Source of the DNA: an uncultured bacterium
GTDB lineage: Bacteria; Acidobacteriota; Thermoanaerobaculia; Multivoradales; J023
Assembly: GCA_937948815.1 (NCBI GenBank)
Contig: CALFAM010000115.1
Coordinates: 1 to 56,300 of the forward strand
Length of the DNA: 56,300 bases
Reading direction: 5' to 3'
Shown in pieces: positions 1-9,494 of this stretch (positions within the stretch are counted from its first letter, which is position 1; each line of letters starts with the position of its first letter). Both the position numbers and the translations under genes were made by a program. The notes under the pieces are model-generated. The model made no database searches. It was not told the DNA's origin and was given only the letters and a program-made list of their open reading frames with translations.

Positions 1-805
1 GCTCGCCCACCATGAGCTGGCCGGCTTCCTGAGGGGCAATGGTGACCGCCGTCACCGAATCGAGGGCGTCGAACCGTGTGGCGTCGCCTTGCCAATCGGT
101 CGCGAACACAACCTGCCGTTGTGGGCAGTGCCGGCGGACCAGCGCCGCTGGCGTGTCGACCTCGATGATGCGTCCGTGCTCGATGATCGCCACACGGTCG
201 CATAGCCGCTCGGCCTCTTCCATGAGGTGGGTGGTCAAGAAGACGGTCTTGCCGCGTTGCTTGATGCCCAACACGAGGTCCCAGATTTGGCGCCGCGCCT
301 GGGGGTCGAGGCCGGTGGTCAGCTCGTCGAGAAAGACCAGCTCGGGATCGTTGATCAGGGCGAGGGCAATGAAGAGGCGCTGCTTTTGGCCGCCCGAGAG
401 GGTCATGAACCAGGCGTTGCGTTTGGCGGTCAGCCCGAGTCGATCGAGCAGGGCATCACCGTCGGCGGGTGATGGGTAGAACGAGGCCCAAAGGTCGACC
501 GCTTCGCGTACCTTGATTCGCTTCTGGAGCTGAGACTCCTGAAGTTGGACACCGATTCGCCTCTGGAGCGGGCGCGTCTGCCGCCACGGGTCACAGCCGA
601 GCACCGTGATGCGACCACCGTCTGGCTTGCGGATGCCCTCTACGCATTCCATGGTGGTGGTTTTGCCCGCACCGTTCGGGCCGATCAAGCCGAAGATCTC
701 ACCCTCGCGGACCGCAAAGGACACCTGATCGACAGCGACCATCCGTCCATAGGTCTTGCGGAGGTTTTCGATCTCCACGACGTTCGAGCTCATACCGTTC
801 TCCAT
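1..805 (-). CDS. ABC transporter ATP-binding protein, DrrA/CcmA-like, truncated by left window edge
   Basis: My reverse-strand translation: MENGMSSNVVEIENLRKTYGRMVAVDQVSFAVREGEIFGLIGPNGAGKTTTMECVEG...LSGGQKQRLFIALALINDPELVFLDELTTGLDPQARRQIW...TTHLMEEAERLCDRVAIIEHG. Walker A, signature and Walker B present. Not in the ORF track because no stop lies inside the window. Start could be 793. Confidence 0.93.
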   Translation of the reverse strand, partial: MENGMSSNVVEIENLRKTYGRMVAVDQVSFAVREGEIFGLIGPNGAGKTTTMECVEGIRKPDGGRITVLGCDPWRQTRPLQRRIGVQLQESQLQKRIKVREAVDLWASFYPSPADGDALLDRLGLTAKRNAWFMTLSGGQKQRLFIALALINDPELVFLDELTTGLDPQARRQIWDLVLGIKQRGKTVFLTTHLMEEAERLCDRVAIIEHGRIIEVDTPAALVRRHCPQRQVVFATDWQGDATRFDALDSVTAVTIAPQEAGQLMVGE

Positions 806-1753
806 TTCACGCGGGATGCCATCCTGCTCCGAGTCTCCGTTGGATCGGGCCGATCGGATCCCTCGAGGCAGTCGATCCCGAGTGGAGTCTACGTCCTGCG
901 GTGCTGGCTATTCGCACGTCGACGTCAGCAATCGAGGCTGGGCCCCGGGGTGTCGTTCGAGAACCTCGATCGAGCCGGCGGCTTTTCGAGCGCGTCGCCG
1001 CAGCGGCGCAGGCGAGAGCACACCGAGACCAAAGGCGAAATGGCTTGGGTGGAGTCATGATTAGCGGGCTGAGAAATATAATCATGGTGGTATTGGAGGG
1101 GGCGATCGTCCATGAAGCCTCGGTCGAACGAGGGTAAGCATTCCGAGCGTGAGACAGGCGTGCGAATCCACGCCGTGGCCGTGTTGAGCAACCTCTTCTA
1201 CCGGACTCCGAAATTGTGCAGAATCATGGCTGGCTAGAGCCTTTTCCTGCTACTGTGCGCTCCCTCTACGGCTTGCCCGTCCGACCCAGGGCCCTTGTTG
1301 CTTCATTCGTCATGACCTGCTCCCTCCTCGACACGGACTCTCTCGCCCTAGAGGTTGATCAAGACAGCCACTGAACCGCGCTACTGCCTCCAAGACTTCT
1401 CCTACTGGCTCCACCCCGTCGGCTCTTTCTCGGCTGGTCTCGTTAGAGATCGTTGCCAGTCGTATGGACGATCCAACCTGGTTTTGGGTCGACACTTGCT
1501 CTGTGAGCACACGGTGTCGGGAACCTTGGTCCTGGCAGTGGTTCAGCCGCTTAGAGCGAGAAGACAACTTATCCCGAAAGCCGGTCACTTTCGAAAAGAC
1601 AAAGGCCTCGCCACGTCGCGATCGCATGCGCGGCAACCAGCATTCGATTCGTCATCAAGCATTACCGACTTCATCGATCTGAATCTTCCCTGGATCCTGA
1701 CGGGACTGCCTACCAGGCCCGCTATGAACAGTCACATTCCATAAGGAATCATC

Positions 1754-3310
1754 GTGCAGCAAAGCTCCGCCTCTGATGCCGGACCGTCACTCACGGCTCG
1801 GATGCTCAATATCGAAGTTCTAGCCGGATTGACAGTGGCCCTGGCCCTGATCCCAGAAGCTGTCGCCTTCGCGTTCGTGGCTCAAGTCGAGCCACTCGTC
1901 GGCCTCTACGCTGCGTTCATCGTCGGTTTGATTACCGCGATCTTTGGCGGGCGCCCTGGAATGATCTCCGGTGCAACGGGTGCCCTGGCAGTGGTCATGG
2001 TGAGTCTCGTTGCCACCCACGGGGTCGAGTACCTCTTCGCCACCGTGGTTCTCATGGGATTGATTCAGATCATCGCCGGAGTGATGCGTTGGGGAAAGTT
2101 CATCCGGATGGTTCCCCATCCCGTCATGCTGGGTTTCGTAAACGGGTTGGCAATCGTCATCTTTCTCGCTCAGCTGAGCCACTTCACGAGGCTCGACGCG
2201 CAGGGCGACCAGGTCTGGATGACCGGCTCTCAGCTCGCGATCACCCTCGGGCTGGTTGCTCTCACCGCACTGATCATCATGCTGGTCCCCAAGCTGACCA
2301 GCATGATCCCTGCGCCGCTGGTGGCGATCGTCGGCGTGACCTCCCTAACGCTCGGATTTGATATCGACGTCGTGTCGGTGGGAGACCTCGCGAGCGTTGC
2401 TGGTGGATTGCCGCAATTCCACGTCCCAGCCATTCCATTCGACCTGAGCTCACTGAAGATCATCTTTCCTTATGCTGTAATTCTTGCATCGATTGGTTTG
2501 ATCGAGTCTCTCTTGACGCTCAACCTCGTATCCGAGATCACCGAGACCAAAGGCGGTGCCAGTCAGGAGTGTGCAGCCCAGGGCGTAGCGAACGTCGTCA
2601 CCGGCTTCTTTGGCGGGATGGGTGGCTGCGCCATGATCGGCCAAAGCATGATCAACATAGAGGCTGGCGCAAGGACGCGAATCTCAGCGATCTCGGCTTC
2701 TCTCTTCTTGCTTGGCTTCATCCTCTTCGGCTCGTCCCTGATCGAGAGGATTCCGGTAGCAGCGCTTGTCGGCGTCATGTTCATGGTGGTCATCGGCACA
2801 TTCGCGTGGCGTTCCTTCAAGATCATGCATCGCATTCCCAAGCAAGATGCCTTCGTCATGGTCCTGGTGACGGGCGTCACGGTGTACGCCGACCTGGCTG
2901 TGGCCGTGGTCGTAGGCGTCATTGTCTCGGCGCTGGAATATGCCTGGTCACAGGCCAAGAACATTCATGCCGAGACGTCCATTGACCGAGCTGGCCAGAA
3001 GATCTACACAATCGAAGGCCCGCTGTTTTTCGGCTCGGCGACCGGATTCCAGGATTTGTTCGATCCGAAATCCGATCCTGAGGAAGTCGTGATCGACTTC
3101 AAGGACTCGCGAGTGATGGACTACTCGGGCCTTCAGGTCATTGACGCCCTGGCAACTCGCTATGAGGCTGCGGGGAAGAACCTCCACCTGCGCCGCCTGA
3201 GCCCCGACTGCAAGAAGCTCCTACACCGGGCTGGCAAGCTGGTCGAAGTGTCGACCCAAGAGGATCCGATTTACGAGGTCGCGGTGGATTACTCGGAAGA
3301 ATTTGCCTAG
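1754..3310 (+). CDS. SulP family inorganic anion transporter with C-terminal STAS domain
   Basis: 518 aa; multiple TM segments, LTVALALIPEAVAFAFVAQVEPLVGLYAAF and GFFGGMGGCAMIGQSMIN SulP motifs; C-terminal STAS-like VVIDFKDSRVMDYSGLQVIDAL. Confidence 0.95.
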   Translation: MQQSSASDAGPSLTARMLNIEVLAGLTVALALIPEAVAFAFVAQVEPLVGLYAAFIVGLITAIFGGRPGMISGATGALAVVMVSLVATHGVEYLFATVVLMGLIQIIAGVMRWGKFIRMVPHPVMLGFVNGLAIVIFLAQLSHFTRLDAQGDQVWMTGSQLAITLGLVALTALIIMLVPKLTSMIPAPLVAIVGVTSLTLGFDIDVVSVGDLASVAGGLPQFHVPAIPFDLSSLKIIFPYAVILASIGLIESLLTLNLVSEITETKGGASQECAAQGVANVVTGFFGGMGGCAMIGQSMINIEAGARTRISAISASLFLLGFILFGSSLIERIPVAALVGVMFMVVIGTFAWRSFKIMHRIPKQDAFVMVLVTGVTVYADLAVAVVVGVIVSALEYAWSQAKNIHAETSIDRAGQKIYTIEGPLFFGSATGFQDLFDPKSDPEEVVIDFKDSRVMDYSGLQVIDALATRYEAAGKNLHLRRLSPDCKKLLHRAGKLVEVSTQEDPIYEVAVDYSEEFA

Positions 3311-3534
3311 TCGTCGCCGCGGTTGGTCACACACCTGGCCTGTGCCTGGATCGCGTCATCCGGCCTGAGACTGTCGCGAGGTGTGGCGCCATCGAGGAGT
3401 TGGCGCCTTCTGGCAGTAGAGGGCGCGTTCAGGGCGACTGGGCCGCGTCGCGGGGGCAACGCACCACCGTCGCGTGCCCAGGCACGAATCGCTTGGCACG
3501 CCTTGGCTCCCCGTACCGCTTGGCTCCCCCCAAC

Positions 3535-4347
3535 TCAGGGAAGGGTCATCGACCACTGTGAGTCGTCGCCGGTTTCGAAGCCGTCGCCGAAGATCAGATC
3601 GCTGCCTTCGAGCATCACGTCGACGCAGGCGTAGAAGGCTTCGGGGCTGTCGTCGCGCTGCCACACGTGGTAGATCACGTGGCGTCCGCTGCGGGCGGGA
3701 AGGGGACACACCATTCGGTAACCGTCCCCGAGCCCTGGGATGGTCTCGAGGGTGACGTCGGTGAGATGGCAGAAGGGATCGATCGGATCGTTGGGGTTCC
3801 CCGGCTCGTCGATCCAGTCGAGATCTTCCCAGGTGAGTGGCTGGGTCGGATCCCACCCAGCGGGCGTGACGTAGAACAGCATGTCTTGGGTCGAGTGGGC
3901 GGCGGTGGCGTGGTAGGTGAACTCGAAGTTGCCGTCGCCATCCGGGGTGATGGCCGTTGCGCGCCAGTCGTCTCGGGGAAGATCGAGCCCGCCGAATTCC
4001 GGACCGCCGCCGCTGCAAAGCTGCCCATCGGGGACGACTTGCTGATGCTGGCCGTTGGCGTCTCCTTGCCGAATGGCGTTCCAGTCGTACAAGAACTGCG
4101 AGCTGCCGGCAAAGGCGACCGCCGCCGCGCATGCAGGGTCCTGGGGATTTTCCGGGTTGTCCTCGAAGCGGCACTTGTGGACCCGGCTGGCTGGGGTCGT
4201 GATCGTGCCGTGCGCCAACAAGACTTCTGCAGAGAGGCTTCCGACGAGTGTGACGATGAAGCCGATCGCTCGGAGGCGCTGCGGGCGGTGAGCCTTCAGA
4301 CGAGATGCTTTCTTGTTAGATTCAATCATAGCATTTTTAGTATACAT
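3535..4347 (-). CDS. AA10-type lytic polysaccharide monooxygenase / chitin-binding protein, secreted, with C-terminal tag
   Basis: Signal peptide followed by HGTITTPASR (expected mature N-terminal His), ...GRHVIYHVWQRDDSPEAFYACVDV typical of AA10; ends LIFGDGFETGDDSQWSMTLP. Confidence 0.88.
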   Translation of the reverse strand: MYTKNAMIESNKKASRLKAHRPQRLRAIGFIVTLVGSLSAEVLLAHGTITTPASRVHKCRFEDNPENPQDPACAAAVAFAGSSQFLYDWNAIRQGDANGQHQQVVPDGQLCSGGGPEFGGLDLPRDDWRATAITPDGDGNFEFTYHATAAHSTQDMLFYVTPAGWDPTQPLTWEDLDWIDEPGNPNDPIDPFCHLTDVTLETIPGLGDGYRMVCPLPARSGRHVIYHVWQRDDSPEAFYACVDVMLEGSDLIFGDGFETGDDSQWSMTLP

Positions 4348-4608
4348 GCATTAGTAAGGCGCGATACACGGCACAGAGAGATGGGTCACACCGGAGGCCG
4401 GCTGTCTGGAAACCCGCGACGCGCCGCAGCGCGGGGAGGCCGTGTCTACGGATCACTCATGGTCGACTCCTGCTGATGGAGATTTGTTTGAGTTTTTTGG
4501 TGATAAGAAGTTGACTAAATTGAGTTTTTGGTAGAAAATACTACGCGAAGTTGATCTCGATGGCCATCGGAGATTGCGGTTCACTCATCGTGACCTCAAG
4601 GAGGCGGT

Positions 4609-5367
4609 ATGCCTAGATGGACATCATTTGCTCGATTTCTCCTGTTCCTCCTCATCGCCGTGCCCGCAGAGGCGCACGACGCGGTGGTCAGCACCCGCAG
4701 CGCGCAGGATTCAGCTCGGTTCGACATTCGGCCCTCGGTAGTCCTGGGTGACTCGTGGGACGACGTCCACACAGCGAGGCTGCTGGTCCGCACGGCTGGT
4801 CACCAGCAGCGATTGCAAGTCGAGGATGCGTCAGAAGGAGGAGCGGTTGCGTGGCGAACGAATGCCGACAGCTGTGCGCTCCTGGTTGCTGATCTCGGCC
4901 CGAAATCCGATCGCGCTCGGCCCGATGGCTGGCGGCGCCTGACCCATGCGAGCAAGCAGCTCCTATGCCCCGGCGAACCGATCGCGTCCGACGCGTTGCC
5001 AGCCTGGCTGACGATGCGCCGCCGGGCGGGTGCGCTGACCACGGCCAAGACCGGCAGCCGGGTCGAGATCCGGCCGTTGTTCAACTTGGCGACCCTGCGC
5101 GCTGGCCGAGACCTGGCCGTGCGAATCTATCGTGATGGCGAAGCGCACGCCGGCGCGACGGTCCACGCCGAGGGGCCGGGTGGACAGAAGCGCACTGCGC
5201 AGGCAGACGGAGCGGGCATCGCCATCCTGCGGATCGCGTCGGCAGGCGCGTGGCGTATCCGCTACCGAACGACCTTGGATGGCCGCGCCACGCAGGCGAC
5301 GGTTGCCTTCGAGGTCGTGGCGGATGCCATCTGGGATGCAGCGCGTGGCGCGGGAAGTGCGCAATGA
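4609..5367 (+). CDS. secreted protein with DUF4198/carboxypeptidase-regulatory-like domain
   Basis: Signal peptide ending AEAHDA; RAGRDLAVRIYRDGEAHAGATVHAEGPGGQKRTAQADGAGIAILRIASAGAWRIRYRT resembles DUF4198-type beta-sandwich. Overlaps next gene by ATGA. Confidence 0.6.
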   Translation: MPRWTSFARFLLFLLIAVPAEAHDAVVSTRSAQDSARFDIRPSVVLGDSWDDVHTARLLVRTAGHQQRLQVEDASEGGAVAWRTNADSCALLVADLGPKSDRARPDGWRRLTHASKQLLCPGEPIASDALPAWLTMRRRAGALTTAKTGSRVEIRPLFNLATLRAGRDLAVRIYRDGEAHAGATVHAEGPGGQKRTAQADGAGIAILRIASAGAWRIRYRTTLDGRATQATVAFEVVADAIWDAARGAGSAQ

Positions 5368-7640
5368 CTGGCCTTGCTGGCAGACTCGCAGGGCTGCTCA
5401 AGAGCATCCTGTGCTTCCTGTCCGCCGTTTGGGTACCGGCGGTCGTGCTCGCCGAGCCGATGGATGCCAGGGCCCGACCCGCCATCGCACCAGGCCTGGC
5501 CTCCGCTGGACAGAACGCGGCGTCGACTTCCCTGGCCTCGGCAGCGCCCCTCGACATGGCCGGGCCAGTATTCGGTCGCACGTGGCTGCCCTTGGGGCCG
5601 GCTCCGATCGCCGGTGTGTCCTTCAGTGGCCGGGTCGCGTCGATCGCAGTGAGCGCGTCACGACCGGGCGACTACGTAGCGGGTGCCGCCTCCGGCGGCG
5701 TCTGGACGAGCCGCAGTGGTGGCGCGTTCTGGCGGGCCCGCGGTGATGATCTGCCGACGCTTGCGATCGGCGCGGTTGCCATGGATCCCACCAACGAGCG
5801 GATCCTCTATGCCGGCAGCGGTGAGGCGCACTACGCCCACCACAGCCTCTATGGGCTCGGGGTCTACAAGTCAGTCGATCGGGGTCGTACCTGGCGTCAG
5901 CTGGCAGCCGAGACGTTCTCCGGCCGAACGTTCTCACGGCTGGTCGTAGCCCCGAGTGGCTCGCCGATTTGGGCCGCCGTTGCCCGCGCCGGGGGAACTG
6001 TCGATGGTCTCGAGGGGGCCAAGCTGCATCCGGATCGCCTGGGACCGACCGGTCTTTTCCGGTCCGACGATGGAGGCGAGACCTGGCATCACGTGACCGC
6101 CGGCTTGCCAGCCATTCCCGCCACGGATGTCGACATGGATCCACAGAATCCCGGCCGAATCCTGGTGACCTTTGGCGACCCCTATGGCCATCCGGCCAAC
6201 GGCATCTACCAGTCGCTCGACGGTGGTGCCACCTTTCAGGCGGCGATGATCACGGGTGCCTTCGTCGGTCGCACGACCCTGGCGATCGCGCCGTCGGATC
6301 CGCTGCGCGTCTATGCCCTGGCCGCCAACCGGCTGTTTCCGTTCAACCTCGGAGGCTTCTTGCCTTTCGGTGGCTCGACGGCCGCGTTGTTTCGTTCCGA
6401 CGATGGAGGAACAACGTGGTCGACGCTCCAGCCCGGCAACCTGCAAGGCTCCCAGGGGCAATACGTTTCCGCGGTGGCCGTGTCGTCCGCCGATCCGGAC
6501 CAGGTGTTCCTCGGCGGCGTCTCGTTGTTGCGTTCGACCGATGGGGGCGCCAGCTATCAGGACGTGACGCCGCCACACGTCGACATCCAAGACCTCGCTT
6601 TCGACGCCGCCGGCCGGCTGTTGGCGGCCACGGATGGCGGTGTCTTCCGCTCACCGGATGGCGGCGATACGTGGGAGGCGCGCAACCAGGGACTGAGCAA
6701 CGCTCAGCACTATGCCGGACTGTCGACCGATCCCTTCGATCGTCGCACGATGCTCACGGGCACCCAGGACAACGGCTCGATCCTGCGCGGCAGCGACGGC
6801 GAATGGACCATGGTCGCGGGTGGCGATGGTGGCTATACGGCGATTGCCGGCTCGGACCCCGATGTGATGTTCGTTTCGTTTCAAGGCGTTGGGAACCTCT
6901 TCCGCTCGACCGATGGTGGCCTCAGCTTCGTGCTGTCGAACACCGGTATCGACGTGAACGCCGACTGGAGCGCGTTCCAGGCACCGTTCGTGATCGATCC
7001 GGGAGCACCCTTGCGCATGCTCTACGGTACGCAGCGGGTGTACGAGAGCCTTGATCTCGGGCAGACCTGGTCGCCGATCAGCAGTGATCTGACCGACGGT
7101 GGCCTGGGTGGGTTTGCCGCCATCCGCAGTCTGACGATCGCACCGTCGGACGGCAGCACGGTCTATGCGACCACCAACAACGAACGCTTGCTGGTGTCGA
7201 CCGACGGTGGTGCCACCTGGGACGTCACGCGAGAGGGTGTCGCGGGGTGGCCGCGGATCATGCGGCAAGTTGCCGTCGACCCGCAGGATGCCAGCATGGC
7301 GATCGCGGCGGTCGGCCGGTTCGACGGCGATCGGGTGCTGGCGACCACGGACCGTGGCGTCACCTGGTCCGCCATCGGTGGGGATCTGCCCAACGTTCCC
7401 GTCAACACCGTGGCCGTGCATCGCCTGGGCCACTGGCCGTGGGCAAGTCGGCGTTTAGTCTTCGCTGGAACGGATGACGGCGTCTACTTCAGCAGCGACC
7501 ATGGCGTCCATTGGCGGCGTTTCGGGCGCCGTCTGCCGCGTGCTCCAATTGCCGATCTGGTAGTCGATGCCGAGCATGGGCGGTTGATCGCCGCGACCCT
7601 CGGACGCGGCGTCTGGGTGGCACGGCTGCCCGGCTGGTAG
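5364..7640 (+). CDS. secreted Asp-box (BNR)/sialidase-like beta-propeller protein
   Basis: ORF track starts at 5250, but ATG at 5364 overlaps the upstream stop and begins a signal peptide. About 11 Asp-box motifs (e.g. SDDGGETWHHV, SDDGGTTWSTL, STDGGATWDVT). Confidence 0.85.
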   Translation: MTGLAGRLAGLLKSILCFLSAVWVPAVVLAEPMDARARPAIAPGLASAGQNAASTSLASAAPLDMAGPVFGRTWLPLGPAPIAGVSFSGRVASIAVSASRPGDYVAGAASGGVWTSRSGGAFWRARGDDLPTLAIGAVAMDPTNERILYAGSGEAHYAHHSLYGLGVYKSVDRGRTWRQLAAETFSGRTFSRLVVAPSGSPIWAAVARAGGTVDGLEGAKLHPDRLGPTGLFRSDDGGETWHHVTAGLPAIPATDVDMDPQNPGRILVTFGDPYGHPANGIYQSLDGGATFQAAMITGAFVGRTTLAIAPSDPLRVYALAANRLFPFNLGGFLPFGGSTAALFRSDDGGTTWSTLQPGNLQGSQGQYVSAVAVSSADPDQVFLGGVSLLRSTDGGASYQDVTPPHVDIQDLAFDAAGRLLAATDGGVFRSPDGGDTWEARNQGLSNAQHYAGLSTDPFDRRTMLTGTQDNGSILRGSDGEWTMVAGGDGGYTAIAGSDPDVMFVSFQGVGNLFRSTDGGLSFVLSNTGIDVNADWSAFQAPFVIDPGAPLRMLYGTQRVYESLDLGQTWSPISSDLTDGGLGGFAAIRSLTIAPSDGSTVYATTNNERLLVSTDGGATWDVTREGVAGWPRIMRQVAVDPQDASMAIAAVGRFDGDRVLATTDRGVTWSAIGGDLPNVPVNTVAVHRLGHWPWASRRLVFAGTDDGVYFSSDHGVHWRRFGRRLPRAPIADLVVDAEHGRLIAATLGRGVWVARLPGW

Positions 7641-7671
7641 GCACGTCGCCACGGCAGGCGCTTCTGTTGCG

Positions 7672-8040
7672 TCAGATCGCCTTGATGAGCCGGGCTGCGT
7701 CTTCGGGCGTGGCCTGGCCTTCGCTCGTTCCGTCGAGAACGGTTCCATCGACATCTCGCGTCTGGGCGATTTCGTCGCGCAGGCTCTCGATTACCTTGTC
7801 CAGACGCGAGCGTAGGGTCGGGTAGGAGACGTGCGTGTGGCGGGCAATCTCCTTGAGGCTGCCGCTGGCGAGCACGAACATCTCGATGAAGCGCTGATGC
7901 TCGATCGGCAGGCTGGCCAGCCGTGATGCGGGGAAGGTTCCTTCCACCGCGATCTGGCAGGCGTCGCAGCTGGCGCGGCTGAGGCGCATGGCCCCTTGAC
8001 AGTAGGGGCAAGTCGTTTCGAGGGCTCGCGGCTGGTTCAT
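7672..8040 (-). CDS. DUF2089 family zinc-ribbon/helix-turn-helix protein
   Basis: MNQPRALETTCPYCQGAMRLSRASCDACQIAVEGTF...LPIEHQRFIEMFVLASGSLKEIARHTHVSYPTLRSRLDKVIESLR. Start chosen at the internal Met. Confidence 0.85.
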   Translation of the reverse strand: MNQPRALETTCPYCQGAMRLSRASCDACQIAVEGTFPASRLASLPIEHQRFIEMFVLASGSLKEIARHTHVSYPTLRSRLDKVIESLRDEIAQTRDVDGTVLDGTSEGQATPEDAARLIKAI

Positions 8041-8149
8041 CGGTTTCTCCGTGGAACGCATTCTACCCGCTGCCGTTCCGCCCTGACGGACGGCCGTTGG
8101 CCCACGGTCGCCGACGCGCGCGGCCAAGGTTGGTAGCCTCGCTGGTCTT

Positions 8150-9490
8150 GTGAAAGAGACCCACGGCAATGTCGTTCCGTTCGTGCCACCGAGTCGATCC
8201 AACCGAGCACCGGAAAGTGTGAAGGACCGGCCGAGCGCGCCAGGCCCATCGATGGCATCGTCAGCCGGCGACGATGCTGCCCGGCTGGATCGCCTGCTGG
8301 CCGACCCCGATCCCGCCCTCCTGGTTTCCCTGGCCCGGCAGGACCGCCGCCGGACTCGGTTGCGCTATCGACGCGTCGCCTGCTGGACGGGGAGCATCGT
8401 CCTGGCCGGCTGGCTGGCGGCGGCCGGTGGGCGAATGGCTGATTCGCCGCGTTCGCGCGAGGACCGAGGCCAAGCGAACGTGTCGACAACAGGGTTGGCG
8501 TTGCGTGGCACCACGGACGAGCGAGTGTCGTGGCTGCTCGCGCGCGGTGGCCAGCTTACGGCGCGCGGGCGCGGGCGAGAGGCAGCCACGGTGTATCAGC
8601 TCGCCAGCGACCTCGAACCGGAGGCGGTGGCTGCGTGGAACGGCCTCGGATGGAGCCTGTATCGGCAAGGGCATGCCGAGGCCGCGAAAGACGCCTTCGA
8701 ACGGGGATTCGAACGCGATCGCACCCATCGGGGCGTGCGGCGGGGGCTGGGCAACCTGGCCTTTGCGGCCGGGGACTACGCCACCGCAGCGGGACACTGG
8801 CGCCACGTGGCGCGGGATCGACATCTTGCGGCAGCCCTGCTTCTGACGGAGCGCTACCGCGAAGCCAGCGCCGTGCTCGACGCCCTGCGTGTCGACGGCG
8901 TGGCAGATGAGCTGGTTCTGGCCATGGCCGACGCGGCTTCACGACGCACGCTCGACGAAGACCTGGCCTGGATTCTCAGGCATCGCGACCTCCGTGCTGG
9001 TGCCGACCTTCGCCGCGCACGCGCCTGGAGCGCCTACTATCGGCAGCGCAACGCGGAGGCTGAACGGGCGTTCTCGGCGCTGCTGACAAGCGACCCTCGG
9101 GACGCGGACGCAGCGATCGGACTCGGCTTCGCGCTCATCGAGCTCGGACGGGTGGGCGAGGCGCGTCAGCGATTCGATGCCGTGCTCCGAACGGTTGCCG
9201 ACCACGCACCGGAGCAGGCGGCGGCACGCAATGGTCTGGCGATCTGCGCACGCGCGGAAGGGCGGCTGGACGAGGCGATTGCCGGTTGGGAGCGCCTCCA
9301 ACAGAAGATTCCCGCAGCACGGTCTCCCGGCCAGCATCTCCCCTTTGCCTACCTGGTGCGCGGTGACCACGACCAGGCGTTGCCCGGTTTGCTGCGCCTG
9401 GCGGCCCATCATCCCGACGACCGCCGCGTGCTTGCCGGGCTCGAGCAAGCGCTGGCAGGCGTCGTCCGGCCGCGGCCGGACGACGCGTAG
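8150..9490 (+). CDS. membrane-anchored TPR-repeat protein
   Basis: 446 aa, GTG start; one TM segment (ACWTGSIVLAGWLAAAG), then TPR-like repeats AAWNGLGWSLYRQGHAEAAKDAFERGF, ADAAIGLGFALIELGRVGEARQRFDAVL. Confidence 0.75.
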   Translation: MKETHGNVVPFVPPSRSNRAPESVKDRPSAPGPSMASSAGDDAARLDRLLADPDPALLVSLARQDRRRTRLRYRRVACWTGSIVLAGWLAAAGGRMADSPRSREDRGQANVSTTGLALRGTTDERVSWLLARGGQLTARGRGREAATVYQLASDLEPEAVAAWNGLGWSLYRQGHAEAAKDAFERGFERDRTHRGVRRGLGNLAFAAGDYATAAGHWRHVARDRHLAAALLLTERYREASAVLDALRVDGVADELVLAMADAASRRTLDEDLAWILRHRDLRAGADLRRARAWSAYYRQRNAEAERAFSALLTSDPRDADAAIGLGFALIELGRVGEARQRFDAVLRTVADHAPEQAAARNGLAICARAEGRLDEAIAGWERLQQKIPAARSPGQHLPFAYLVRGDHDQALPGLLRLAAHHPDDRRVLAGLEQALAGVVRPRPDDA

Positions 9491-9494
9491 GGCG

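Noticed and set aside
4348-4608. Possible riboswitch in the AT-rich divergent spacer between the LPMO and the DUF4198-like gene (ACCGGAGGCCGG segment reminiscent of c-di-GMP-I elements)
   Set aside because: Key conserved blocks of GEMM or cobalamin riboswitches were not found by eye; an Infernal/Rfam scan would be needed.
5969-7054. 361 aa plus ORF and several minus ORFs within the BNR gene
   Set aside because: Alternative frames of the Asp-box protein; no independent domain evidence.
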